Positions 25,368 through 33,560 are shown, counted from the stretch's first letter. The stretch: DNA of 42,106 bases from Brevibacillus parabrevis (GCF_003710905.1 NZ_RHHV01000026.1:1-42106), one strand, 5' to 3'. Numbers and translations are program-made. Notes: a model not told the origin generated them from the letters alone.

Positions 25368-25784
25368 TTACAAATCGTAATCCATGACGTTAATCGTCCC
25401 TTGACGCGTGACCTGTAAAGTATCGGTAGGCACGGGAATCCATGACGTAAAACCAGGATATGGAATGGTCAAGACCAGCGAAAACTCGTCTGCATGGCTC
25501 CATAAGACAGGATCGGCCGAATGAGTGCGCGTGACACGAACAGACATCTCCTGTTCCGACAAGGAGAACCGCTTTTCCGCAAGCTCCCGTGATATAATCG
25601 ATCGCACTTCTTCCTGAAGCGCTCCTTCATTGCTTCCTCCATGATTGCTAATGTACTTCACCGCCGCAGCACTGACTTCCATCAATTCATTTTCCGTCTG
25701 CACGACAACATGAGCCTGTAACAATCCAATCGTCACCAACAATAACAGCATGATATTGAGAATAACCGCAACAAACTGTCCCAT
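25368..25784 (-). CDS. Tad-cluster B pseudopilin-like membrane protein
   Basis: A 138-aa protein with one N-terminal span (about residues 4-25) that starts almost at the N-terminus. An extracytoplasmic helical and beta-rich domain follows (ENELMEVSAAAVKYISNHGG, later VLTIPYPGFTSWIPVP). This is the shape of TadE-like or minor pseudopilin proteins, although the TadE sequence motif is not seen. Residue 2 is Gly, but there is no Glu at +5 after it, so prepilin cleavage is doubtful. Its ATG overlaps the stop of the 50-aa gene upstream (TGATG), so translation is coupled. No homologue is recognised with confidence. Confidence 0.78.
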   Translation of the reverse strand: MGQFVAVILNIMLLLLVTIGLLQAHVVVQTENELMEVSAAAVKYISNHGGSNEGALQEEVRSIISRELAEKRFSLSEQEMSVRVTRTHSADPVLWSHADEFSLVLTIPYPGFTSWIPVPTDTLQVTRQGTINVMDYDL

Positions 25785-25936
25785 CAGGTCGCACCAAACC
25801 TCGTCACTTGCACAAGCAGATCACCGAAAAACTGTTGGCAAGCAGACATGATATTGCCTGGCCCTGTAAAAAGCACCCCAACCGTCAAAGGCAAGACGAG
25901 AACAAGCAACACCAACATACTGATCATTTTGTTCAT
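25784..25936 (-). CDS. Small membrane protein (50 aa) of tad cluster B
   Basis: Begins MNKMISMLVLLVLVLPLTVG and ends QVTRFGAT. One N-terminal span is followed by a tail of about 25 residues with a single Cys. The ATG has GGGGTGG upstream and lies 4 nt after the preceding stop, and its own stop overlaps the next start (TGATG). This tight fit on both sides is the main evidence that it is real. It could be a pilin-like subunit or an assembly factor; the function is unknown. Confidence 0.72.
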   Translation of the reverse strand: MNKMISMLVLLVLVLPLTVGVLFTGPGNIMSACQQFFGDLLVQVTRFGAT

Positions 25937-25940
25937 GCGA

Positions 25941-26348
25941 CTACCACCCCGGGTCAAAATATTCGGAGGGACTGCTTCCTGTAAACGAAAAAGCTGTATC
26001 TCCTTCTACAAATGCATTCAACCACTTTGCCACGTTTGACGGAGTAACTTTCATAGCGAGTGTGACAGACTCTTTTCTCTCTTTGCGTGCCCGCTCTCCT
26101 TCCCCTCGCGGCCAACTGCCCGCAAACACATCGGTAGAAACGTCCCAGCCAAGTCCGGCCATTTTATTGGTATAATAGTCGGCCAACGCTTGATTGAGGT
26201 AGCCGATATCCTGCATATCGTCAAGCACATCTGCATAAATACTGCGCGCAATGGCTCTCTCCATTGCGTACAAATGATACGCTCCCACGCCGGAAATCAC
26301 GAAAAGCAGCGTTATCATACATACGAGAAATACTTTAGTTTTGACCAT
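25941..26348 (-). CDS. Tad-cluster B membrane protein, unknown function
   Basis: A 135-aa protein with an N-terminal span (about residues 5-24, VFLVCMITLLFVISGVGAY), then a helical region (MERAIARSIYADVLDDMQDIGYLNQALADYY) and a C-terminal globular part (VTLAMKVTPSNVAKWLNAF, FSFTGSSP). The start has GGAAGAG upstream. The layout fits an exported pseudopilin-like or pilus-tip component anchored by its N-terminus. No known family is recognised. Confidence 0.75.
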   Translation of the reverse strand: MVKTKVFLVCMITLLFVISGVGAYHLYAMERAIARSIYADVLDDMQDIGYLNQALADYYTNKMAGLGWDVSTDVFAGSWPRGEGERARKERKESVTLAMKVTPSNVAKWLNAFVEGDTAFSFTGSSPSEYFDPGW

Positions 26349-26372
26349 CTCTTCCGAGGCGACCGTTTTCTT

Positions 26373-26516
26373 TTAATGAAAGATAAACGTCGTAGCTCGA
26401 TACACCCTTTCCTGTTGTGTCTCATGTAGCTGCTCTTCTGGATGCAGATTCCAGATGAACGCGCACAGACTCCCTACCATGACAATAATGACGAGAAAGA
26501 CATGATGGTGCAGCAT
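26373..26516 (-). CDS. Small membrane protein (47 aa) of tad cluster B
   Basis: Begins MLHHHVFLVIIVMVGSLCAF and ends RVYRATTFIFH. One hydrophobic segment (about residues 6-21) is followed by a Glu/Gln-rich tail. The ATG overlaps the stop codon of the 66-aa gene (TGATG), and the next gene starts 24 nt downstream, so the operon spacing supports it. Unknown function; it may be an assembly partner of the small pilin-like proteins. Confidence 0.62.
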   Translation of the reverse strand: MLHHHVFLVIIVMVGSLCAFIWNLHPEEQLHETQQERVYRATTFIFH

Positions 26517-26716
26517 CAGTTGGACGTATATGCCGTGCCGTTTTGCATCTTGAAGTTGATGTTTTCATTTCGCGTGTCGTAATTAAGCGAGGTAATGGAA
26601 CGGTTGATGCTTTCGGCAGAATCATTGGCAGCGGGCGACAATTCGTTTCCGTAAGAGCTGACGCCAATCCCCAAAACCATCACGCATGCAAGAAAGATAA
26701 AAAACATTTTTGACAT
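26516..26716 (-). CDS. Small pilin-like membrane protein (66 aa) of tad cluster B
   Basis: Begins MSKMFFIFLACVMVLGIGVS. A single N-terminal span is followed by a polar Asn/Ser-rich tail of about 45 residues. I start at the ATG preceded by AAGGAGAG; a longer in-frame version would run through the upstream small gene and is not credible. The pattern (V/T)LGI-x-VSS near the end of the span is shared with the 48-aa protein encoded just upstream, so these two look like paralogues. There is no Flp-type G/xxxxE cleavage motif. Confidence 0.75.
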   Translation of the reverse strand: MSKMFFIFLACVMVLGIGVSSYGNELSPAANDSAESINRSITSLNYDTRNENINFKMQNGTAYTSN

Positions 26717-26753
26717 AATTGCACTCTCCTTTTCTCTTCTAGAAATGAAATGA

Positions 26754-26900
26754 TCAAGGTATCGCTTTATCGATCCACTGGACAGCTCGATCGCGCAATC
26801 CGCCGTCTTGAACGACCGCTGAATTAATCTGCGAGAGGCTCGACACAATGATTCCCAAAGTGAATACGATGCACATGATAATGGACAGCAGCTTGGTCAA
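26754..26900 (-). CDS. Small pilin-like membrane protein (48 aa) of tad cluster B, TTG start
   Basis: Begins MTKLLSIIMCIVFTLGIIVS and ends VQWIDKAIP. It starts at a TTG 8 nt after GGAGG. A competing ATG four bases earlier opens a different, non-hydrophobic frame, while the TTG frame gives a clear N-terminal span. It follows TadC by 15 nt and precedes the 66-aa protein, which it resembles. A candidate structural subunit of the cluster B apparatus. Confidence 0.68.
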   Translation of the reverse strand: MTKLLSIIMCIVFTLGIIVSSLSQINSAVVQDGGLRDRAVQWIDKAIP

Positions 26901-26915
26901 ACATTTAGCCTCCCT

Positions 26916-27755
26916 CTAGAGCAAATACTTGCTTAAAATTTCCGTAAGCAGCTTGTACCAGGGAAACATCGCGACTAACAGCCCCATGTAAAAAGCCGGA
27001 TAGACGATAACACTGTAGCCGATACCGAGCGATTTGATTTTTTTGCGATGGCGAAACATTCTGCGCTGATCAACAGCCCACTCCATTCGCTGCATCGTCA
27101 CACTGACTTGTCCGGCGCTTAGTTGCTCAATAGTGCGCATGCTTGAGACGAGTATAATTCCATCGTCGACCCCTAATCGGCGTTTGAAGTTTTCCAGCGC
27201 TTCATCAGGGTCTTTATTCCACTCGGACAATGTCGGTATATACTCTTTCAACTTCCGGGTAGGTCTTGCGGCTTTCACCATGGCATTGTAGATAGGCACC
27301 TGATTCTCCAGCAACGTCACATAACGGTTGATGAATCGTGCAATATCGGTACTCAGCATATCCTCGCGATTCCCCGCCCACATTTTCAACGCCAGATATG
27401 GGAACAAGTAGCCACAACCTGAAGCAATACAAATCGATAAAAAGGGGAATGACTCTACGCGGCAGACAATGACCCATACAAGCACCATCATGCAGACAGC
27501 GCTCCCGCATACTAATTGTGCAAACAACCACTCTGCTTTTCCCCAGCCAAATGGCCTGCCCGCGCGATTCAACAGTTGCTCCCAGTCATCGTCTTCCTTG
27601 GACGCTACCGTACTCTCCCACCTTCGCCACCACTTTGCAGAGATGAATAGCGCTGGTTTTGTGCCTTGCACCAAATACTTTCCAACGAAAAACGCTGCAA
27701 GGAACATAAAAATGGAGCCTGACCCCAACCATGTGTACATGACAAGCAACTGCAT
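26916..27755 (-). CDS. tadC: TadC-like inner-membrane platform protein (cluster B)
   Basis: A 279-aa T2SF-domain protein with spans near the N-terminus, in the middle (about 95-140) and at the C-terminus (SVIVYPAFYMGLLVAMFPWY). The conserved T2SF helix region is around DIARFINRYVTLLENQVPIYNAM (about 155-177). It starts at an ATG overlapping the tadB stop (TAATG) with GGGGGAGG upstream; the longer in-frame reading lies inside tadB. TadB and TadC form the platform that couples ATPase TadA to pilus assembly. It is strongly diverged from the TadC of cluster A. Confidence 0.85.
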   Translation of the reverse strand: MQLLVMYTWLGSGSIFMFLAAFFVGKYLVQGTKPALFISAKWWRRWESTVASKEDDDWEQLLNRAGRPFGWGKAEWLFAQLVCGSAVCMMVLVWVIVCRVESFPFLSICIASGCGYLFPYLALKMWAGNREDMLSTDIARFINRYVTLLENQVPIYNAMVKAARPTRKLKEYIPTLSEWNKDPDEALENFKRRLGVDDGIILVSSMRTIEQLSAGQVSVTMQRMEWAVDQRRMFRHRKKIKSLGIGYSVIVYPAFYMGLLVAMFPWYKLLTEILSKYLL

Positions 27756-28654
27756 TATCGGTATCGCCTCCCCCATATGAATGCTAGCAGGATCGAGAAC
27801 GACCAAACTGTTACCGCAAGCGCTAAAATAGATTGTCCATCAAGCGTGTAAAAATAGAGCCTGTACGAATCTTTCAGCAAGCTTTGGTTGTATGGAATCA
27901 GGCAGATACAAATGGCAATAACGATGATCAAACTAATCCATATGGAGTAAATTTCACTGTCCCGCTCGTGCTTCTCGTCCTGTTGAACGAACATTTCATT
28001 CGTCAATCGATTGAGCGGAATTTGTATATCCTCTGTCTCTCCTTCTAATCCACTGGATATATACATAGCAAAATCAAATGCCCACGGATGACTCAGTCTT
28101 TGTGCAAAACGTTCTATCGCCAAGATGGGATCGCCCCCATCTGCGAGATTGTTATTCAGCAGGAGTAACTCCGGCAACAGTTCTTTGGGGCATTCTTCGA
28201 TCATCTCCCGGAATGTCAGAACAATATTTTTACGGCTGTTGTAATAGCGGGCAAAAAGCTCGACAAATCGGCAAAAGGATTTTATTTTCTTATTGATTCG
28301 CACTGTATAGCGAGCGTACAGCAACAGCGTAGGCATCAACAGAAACAAGAGAAACAAAGATAAAGAGACAATCAGATTGCCCAACAAAATACCCGACATA
28401 AAGCCTGCAACACTGCCAATCAAGGAAAGTACAAGATGAGCCTCTGGCGTTCCCCCACCGATTTGACACCAGCGGTCATACCGCTCATACAACAACCGCC
28501 TGGTTGCGTGTTGCATAAATTTTTCTCTCCAGACTGCAACCGTACGCGGGAATAAAACCCGGGGAGTAGTCCAAGTGTGATAAAAATAGTTGCCCATAAA
28601 CATAAATCCAACAAACAGGCAGACGACCATCGGCACAAGCAGCAAATATGTCAT
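27755..28654 (-). CDS. tadB: TadB-like inner-membrane platform protein (cluster B)
   Basis: A 299-aa protein with an N-terminal span, a hydrophobic middle pair (about 85-130), a T2SF cytoplasmic domain (FCRFVELFARYYNSRKNIVLTF, about 140-161) and two C-terminal spans. The ATG overlaps the tadA stop (ATGA), so the longer upstream reading is rejected. It acts with TadC downstream. The low similarity to cluster A TadB seen by eye suggests an old duplication or an independent origin. Confidence 0.85.
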   Translation of the reverse strand: MTYLLLVPMVVCLFVGFMFMGNYFYHTWTTPRVLFPRTVAVWREKFMQHATRRLLYERYDRWCQIGGGTPEAHLVLSLIGSVAGFMSGILLGNLIVSLSLFLLFLLMPTLLLYARYTVRINKKIKSFCRFVELFARYYNSRKNIVLTFREMIEECPKELLPELLLLNNNLADGGDPILAIERFAQRLSHPWAFDFAMYISSGLEGETEDIQIPLNRLTNEMFVQQDEKHERDSEIYSIWISLIIVIAICICLIPYNQSLLKDSYRLYFYTLDGQSILALAVTVWSFSILLAFIWGRRYR

Positions 28655-30000
28655 AGCATCCTGCCCATATCTGTCAGACGTAGTTCCTTCAATACTCCCA
28701 AATCCGCTTTTCCTACGCAGCACATGTACTCGACCAAATGAGGGTTCAGTTGTCTTCCTGTCCATTCGTAGACACCCGTATGTACATTGCGGCTGACCAA
28801 AGGGATTGATTCTACACGATTGAAAGTGTCGTTCCAATCAGTGGCGTGAATAGCATCAATGAAGCGATGGCCGTTATTTCGGTAGGTCAGTGAATTTACA
28901 AAATTAACGGCTCTGCTAATCCGCTCTTGCGTCAACTCGATACTGCGACCACCGTATTGATACACCAGGTCAGTCAAGTCATGCAAAGCTTTATGAGGAA
29001 AACGTTCATGCATCGCTGCAATCGTCGCATCTGTGCCCCTAATTCCCGCATTAACAAAGTGGTAGGCTTCTATCGGCTCTCGTATTTCTCCAATTAAAAT
29101 CGTGTTGGCTGTGGACCGATACATGTCTTTAAAGCAGCTACCCAAATCAATGCCGATCTCCTCGACGTTTTGCAGTTCAATTACTTCTCCTGGCCATATA
29201 TCAGCGAACCGCATCTCATGCTCACTTTCGAAAATAGTGATGTACTCTGTAGACGGATCTTTCAGCTTCAACATGCACATCATCAAGGTCGTTTTTCCAG
29301 CAGCCATCGGACCAATAACGAGAACGTTTGCCCTCCCCCGTACTTGCTGTTCGAGCAGCCATTGCACAGGTTCATCAAAGGTGGGTTGAGACTGCAAGCG
29401 TAGCTGCTCAAGTGAGAAGGAAGGAGTTGTAAAGCGTCTTACAAGAATGGTAGGCACTCTGGAGTAAGGAAAAGTAAACATGGTCAGGCGTGCTTGCAAA
29501 GCTTGGAGATACCCGCTTAAACGAGGTTTTTTCTCGTTAAATGACAGCCCCGCGGCATTCGTCAATTTTTGTTGGAGCATCTCAACTTCTTTCCAGGTAG
29601 GCGTGTAGGAAAGAAATTTTTTGATCCCCTGCTCCAGATATGCGACTTTTCGATTGGCAGATATTCGCACCTCTTCGACCCACGGAGACAGATGCAGAAC
29701 GGCATCCAAGATTCCCCAGCCGTAAGTTGCAAATACAAGACCTTCGTATCCATTGACATGCGGCAAAATTTCTTCAACAATCGGCCGTTTGACTACTTCT
29801 TCAAAATAATGCTGCAATCGTAAAATAATATGGTTATGGCTATCACGATCTCCTTGTTCGGCCAGAGAAAGAATATGCTGCATTTCCAGCTTCTCTTCAC
29901 GAGTTTTGCCAAAATGATTTAAGTAATCCCGGGCTGCTTGCTTAATATCCTCTATGCTGTGCAGACTCTGCGTCCCCCTGTTTAATTCGATCGCGCTCAT
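28651..30000 (-). CDS. tadA: TadA/CpaF-type secretion ATPase (cluster B)
   Basis: The 449-aa hexameric motor of the Tad system. Walker A is GPMAAGKTT near residues 229-237, in place of the usual GGTGSGKTT, but it keeps the GxxxxGKT skeleton. The Asp-box FESEHEMRF, Walker B-type TILIGEIREPIEA and His-box IAAMHERFP follow. The N-terminal domain (1-150) is diverged from CpaF. Its ATG overlaps the stop of the TadZ-like gene (TGATG), and its stop overlaps tadB, so the genes are coupled. ATPase activity looks possible. Confidence 0.9.
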   Translation of the reverse strand: MSAIELNRGTQSLHSIEDIKQAARDYLNHFGKTREEKLEMQHILSLAEQGDRDSHNHIILRLQHYFEEVVKRPIVEEILPHVNGYEGLVFATYGWGILDAVLHLSPWVEEVRISANRKVAYLEQGIKKFLSYTPTWKEVEMLQQKLTNAAGLSFNEKKPRLSGYLQALQARLTMFTFPYSRVPTILVRRFTTPSFSLEQLRLQSQPTFDEPVQWLLEQQVRGRANVLVIGPMAAGKTTLMMCMLKLKDPSTEYITIFESEHEMRFADIWPGEVIELQNVEEIGIDLGSCFKDMYRSTANTILIGEIREPIEAYHFVNAGIRGTDATIAAMHERFPHKALHDLTDLVYQYGGRSIELTQERISRAVNFVNSLTYRNNGHRFIDAIHATDWNDTFNRVESIPLVSRNVHTGVYEWTGRQLNPHLVEYMCCVGKADLGVLKELRLTDMGRML

Positions 30001-31118
30001 CAGTTGTACACCGCACTTTTTTCAATGTGGTCAGCCTTTGCCAGTTCTTTGAGGCTGCTTACGTACGATTTCGGAGGAAACAGCTCTTCAATGAGCACGC
30101 TGCGGCTCCGCTGGGATTGCATCAGCCTGCTTGAAGATATGTGAGGAACTACGCCGTAGACCGGGATATCCTCCCCGATTCGAAATGGCTGACCAGGCTC
30201 TTGATGACTTAACAAAACCTCGCAATGCACTTCTTTTTCTCGCCATTGTTTCAGCCACTCTTTGGCGTTCTCAATACTGAAAGGGTCTGCGCGTACAAAT
30301 AACAGATTCCGATCAGCCGTATAAAGCAGCCGCTGCATGGCTTCCGACTCTGGAAAGCAATAGCCCCAATCAACGTAAATGTAGTCGAATTGCACACGAA
30401 ACGCCGCAATCATGTTGCTTACCTCAGCACTCCTCCATCTGCTGGCGGCATGAGCGTAGTACAAGTTGGGCAAATGAACGCTTTGCTTGCAAGCCGTGCG
30501 CCAGTTACGCCTTTTCGCTGTCTGCAGATCCATTAAGTCTGGTCGAAACAAGGACAGCTGATGCTGTTGAAGCTTGAAAAAGCGGGTTAAGTCCGGCTTC
30601 TCGGTATTCATGTCCAGAACAGCAATGCTTTTCGTCGGGTTTTGTCTGGCTAGCAAAATCGGATAATTGATGCAAAACGTAGTGATCCCAGAAGCCCCAA
30701 AACTCATTAAAGCGAATACTTGCCCTGACCTTGCCTGATCCTCATTTTTCTGCCTTTCATTCATAAAACCTAAAATCATGCTGATATTATCCCGAATCTC
30801 TTCCTGTGAAAGCTGAGCAGAAAGGAGATACACCCTTTCAAGTCCAAGCTCCTCCGAGACTTTGGCAATGATTGCTTCATCCCGGTACAACGGAACGATG
30901 ATTAGCAGGGAATCGTCAGGAAGCATGGTTCTCACGGATGGAAGCCATTCCCAGGATGGACTCGTAAACATTTCGGAAAAAACCACTGTTGCATCTGGCT
31001 GATAAAGACGAACAAGGCGAGGAAATTCCTCTGCTGATTCAGCCACCAATAACTCGCTTGATGTTGGCATGTACGTTTTGGCTAACGACTTCATTGGATA
31101 ACAAACTAATATTTTCAT
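30000..31118 (-). CDS. TadZ/CpaE-like protein with degenerate Walker A and receiver-like domain (cluster B)
   Basis: A 372-aa protein. Residues 1-125 look like a receiver-type fold without the acidic phospho-acceptor set, and residues about 130-345 like a MinD/ParA P-loop ATPase. The Walker A position (about 138-146, SFGASGITT) lacks both lysines of KGGxGKT, so ATP hydrolysis is doubtful. The SIAVLDMNTEKPDLTRF strand and FDYIYVDWG match the MinD fold. TadZ proteins localise the apparatus to a cell pole and some are known to be atypical. The gene lies between the SAF protein and TadA, the canonical TadZ position. Confidence 0.82.
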   Translation of the reverse strand: MKILVCYPMKSLAKTYMPTSSELLVAESAEEFPRLVRLYQPDATVVFSEMFTSPSWEWLPSVRTMLPDDSLLIIVPLYRDEAIIAKVSEELGLERVYLLSAQLSQEEIRDNISMILGFMNERQKNEDQARSGQVFALMSFGASGITTFCINYPILLARQNPTKSIAVLDMNTEKPDLTRFFKLQQHQLSLFRPDLMDLQTAKRRNWRTACKQSVHLPNLYYAHAASRWRSAEVSNMIAAFRVQFDYIYVDWGYCFPESEAMQRLLYTADRNLLFVRADPFSIENAKEWLKQWREKEVHCEVLLSHQEPGQPFRIGEDIPVYGVVPHISSSRLMQSQRSRSVLIEELFPPKSYVSSLKELAKADHIEKSAVYN

Positions 31119-31903
31119 GATGCTTGCTCCTTTGAAACCATAATATGTCCAACCTGAAGCATGCCGTATGTCATTGCTTCATTCAGGATCACGTACTCTT
31201 GATCCGTCAAATTAAATCCTAGAAAAGCAGGCAGTGATGTAGGCTGTACGCGATAGTCGTAGTATCTTTTTTCATTGGCAGGCTGAGTCTTTTTCCCCGC
31301 TCCATGAAATACGGCGTCCATCTGATCCGGAGAGGGAAGCAAGTTCGGCTTCAAAGTATAGATTTCGGAACCATTGCTATCCCTCACGCTGGCTAATTGG
31401 CTTTCGAAAAGGAGGTCTGCAGTATCATTGGTCTTTTTGAATTGGGCCGGTTCAGGGTAATCCTGTAATTCGGCGAAATTCTTGTATTTGACCCAGATTT
31501 TCACACGGTCCCCCTTACGCAGTTCTGTAAGAGGTTGGATAGAAAGCAGCGGAAACTCATAACGGGCTTCACCTTTCCCGGGCAAAAGCTGTGAATCAGT
31601 CAATTTGTTCGTTAGCAATTGTTCACCTTGATAAATGGTTTGCGTGCTCTTTTTTCCAATCACATCACTCAACGCACGCGCAGATTCAGGTAAAATTTCA
31701 TCGACTTCTTCTTGTACGAGCACCACGTCATTCTCCGTAATCGGCTCAAAAGGGGCAATTTCTTTTCCCGCAGCTACTTTAACAACTGGCGCAAACAGTT
31801 TTTCTGTCGCCAGCGCGTCAATATACTGTGTCGCTGCATAAAATGACGAGCCTGCCAGGAGTAATGAAATCAGGCATATCACAATCATGGTTTGCTTTTT
31901 CAT
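31115..31903 (-). CDS. CpaB/RcpC-like SAF-domain protein (cluster B)
   Basis: A 262-aa protein with an N-terminal span (about residues 6-24) and a SAF-type domain (about 40-105, KEIAPFEPITENDV followed by IYQGEQLLTNKL). A C-terminal domain has an LTELRKGDRVKIWV beta segment and the tail ILNEAMTYGMLQVGHIMV. In Flp/Tad systems CpaB/RcpC works at the envelope near the secretin or wall. Start and stop both overlap neighbouring genes (ATGA), so it is embedded in a coupled operon. Confidence 0.82.
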   Translation of the reverse strand: MKKQTMIVICLISLLLAGSSFYAATQYIDALATEKLFAPVVKVAAGKEIAPFEPITENDVVLVQEEVDEILPESARALSDVIGKKSTQTIYQGEQLLTNKLTDSQLLPGKGEARYEFPLLSIQPLTELRKGDRVKIWVKYKNFAELQDYPEPAQFKKTNDTADLLFESQLASVRDSNGSEIYTLKPNLLPSPDQMDAVFHGAGKKTQPANEKRYYDYRVQPTSLPAFLGFNLTDQEYVILNEAMTYGMLQVGHIMVSKEQAS

Positions 31904-32772
31904 AGCATCCTTCCTTTATGAACATGCATCAGGGATTGAAACTCACTTTCCTCCTCCGGGAAAAGCTCTAGTAAAAAATTGGCTTTTACATGTGCCGCAG
32001 CAGCCTTTTCCTGATCAATGAGCGGAACTTGATAGTCTACTTGCGAAGAACTTGTACCCCAGAGGGACAGAGTACCCTCTACTTTTTTCAACACAGTGGT
32101 CCGGGCGAGTTGCGCGTTCCATTTGTTGGCGATGATTTTCACTTTGTTTTTTCCAGATAGCCACCAGCCTGGAACTGATTCGATCAAAAATAACCGAGTG
32201 AGACGAGCAATATCCGCGTCTAAAACAACCCAAATTTCATCGGCCAGCTCAAAAATCTGTTTTGCCTCGTTTTTATTCCAATTAGAAGATACATCTATGA
32301 ATACAATCGAGCTTTCTTTGTTCAGTCGGAGTATCCAACTGGCTATATCGATTTGAGAAGATTCTGGATGAACATGAGAAGGAGTTTCGATCTGGATGCG
32401 AAGTTGATTATTTTGCATAAGGATCAATGATGTCGGAGATAAATTCTTGAATGATCGAACCCTGCGTTCGTAATCAAGAGCGAAGTAAAAGTAAGAAGTA
32501 TGGTTGGGCAGTTCGCAGAGTGTAACGGGTATTCCTTTTGCGGCCCAGGCGTAAGCGACGTTGCCAGCGATAAAACTGGCGCCTGCCTGCGGATATAAAC
32601 TTGTTACCGCAATACATTTCCGAGTGACCGTCTCTAATGGTTCTGGTACATCGGGTAAAGTCAGTTTTTCTTTGAGCAGCCTCCATTGCCGTTCTTCCTC
32701 AGTCGTATTCGTAAAATCCTGCTGTTCCAAATCACGGAACCTGGAGACGAAACGGCTCACTTGGTGAAACAT
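31900..32772 (-). CDS. MinD/TadZ-like protein lacking Walker A lysines (cluster B)
   Basis: A 290-aa protein with a ParA/MinD-like core. The loop after strand 1 reads SLYPQAGASFIAGNVAYAWA (about 56-75), where KGGxGKT is expected; the GAS-FIA-N-A pattern keeps the fold but not the nucleotide-binding lysine. The downstream strands SSIVFIDVSSN and DEIWVVLDAD match switch regions, and KVKIIANKWNAQLA the third strand. This is the second such gene in cluster B, so the cluster has two probable pseudo-ATPases. It is coupled to the SAF gene (ATGA). Confidence 0.78.
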   Translation of the reverse strand: MFHQVSRFVSRFRDLEQQDFTNTTEEERQWRLLKEKLTLPDVPEPLETVTRKCIAVTSLYPQAGASFIAGNVAYAWAAKGIPVTLCELPNHTSYFYFALDYERRVRSFKNLSPTSLILMQNNQLRIQIETPSHVHPESSQIDIASWILRLNKESSIVFIDVSSNWNKNEAKQIFELADEIWVVLDADIARLTRLFLIESVPGWWLSGKNKVKIIANKWNAQLARTTVLKKVEGTLSLWGTSSSQVDYQVPLIDQEKAAAAHVKANFLLELFPEEESEFQSLMHVHKGRML

Positions 32773-32774
32773 GA

Positions 32775-33536
32775 CTATCCCACCTGGGAATCGTTTGATT
32801 TATTTTTTCCCCTGATGTATTTCTCGAATTTCTCTACCATTTCCCTGACAGTGAGTGACTTGCGATGGTAGTAGTAAATTTTTCGCAAACGCTCACGTTC
32901 TTGCTGAGTCATTTCCGGCTTAACTTTGGCAGCCAGCTCGATAAGCAGTGCCAATTCTACGTTATTGGGCCTGCCTCTGCGTGGAGGATTGGCAAACAAC
33001 TCCTGCTGTTTTTTGTCAAAGGCATTCGGGTATTCTAGCAGCCACATATCTACCAATGTCTCGATGTCTTCTTGAGTTCGAACCCCAAGCTTCATCAAGT
33101 ATTTAAAGTAGTGAGACAATGAGCGCTCCTTCAGCAACCCGCTCCTCCATCTGACGACAAATCCGCTTGGCATGGTCAAAAGCTTGGTTACGTCCCGAAT
33201 GAGTGCTGTCCGATTTTGTGATTGATACTGAACCACCGCTTCTTTTACCAAGGTGAACAAAATGTCGTGATAGTTAGCGTTGCTATAACCGCTACCGTAT
33301 TCGACGATATACCATTCCTCTACCGCCTTATCAAAGTCTCTGCGGCAGTTGGTCAATTGCAGTTGATTCAAATGCTCATAAAACTCTTCGAGATCGTAGT
33401 GAACCGTAAACTCTTCCTGATAATCCCCAAAGACATACTTAATAAAAGCTTCTTTCAGTTCTTCCAATGACACCAAACTCAGTCCGTTTGTCTCCTGATA
33501 GCAGCGGTTGACCAATTCGATTGCACTCTTTGCCAT
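32775..33536 (-). CDS. Uncharacterised 253-aa protein at the head of tad cluster B
   Basis: No recognised family. It is soluble and largely helical, rich in Glu/Leu/Tyr, with a basic C-terminal helical region (RRGRPNNVELALLIELAAKV and QQERERLRKIYYYHRKS, about 195-230). It has no signal peptide or membrane span. I start at the ATG (a GTG codon directly before it is also in frame) with GGGGGG about 12-15 nt upstream; the longer open frame crosses the promoter region and is rejected. As first gene behind an elaborate AT-rich control region, a regulatory or cytoplasmic accessory role is conceivable, but this is inference only. Confidence 0.8.
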   Translation of the reverse strand: MAKSAIELVNRCYQETNGLSLVSLEELKEAFIKYVFGDYQEEFTVHYDLEEFYEHLNQLQLTNCRRDFDKAVEEWYIVEYGSGYSNANYHDILFTLVKEAVVQYQSQNRTALIRDVTKLLTMPSGFVVRWRSGLLKERSLSHYFKYLMKLGVRTQEDIETLVDMWLLEYPNAFDKKQQELFANPPRRGRPNNVELALLIELAAKVKPEMTQQERERLRKIYYYHRKSLTVREMVEKFEKYIRGKNKSNDSQVG

Positions 33537-33560
33537 CACGTTAAAATACCCCCCTATTTT

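Noticed and set aside
26761..26904. ATG-initiated reading frame at 26904 in place of the TTG frame at 26900
   Set aside because: It gives a His/Arg-rich non-hydrophobic peptide, whereas the TTG frame 8 nt after GGAGG gives a clean N-terminal membrane span like its neighbours.
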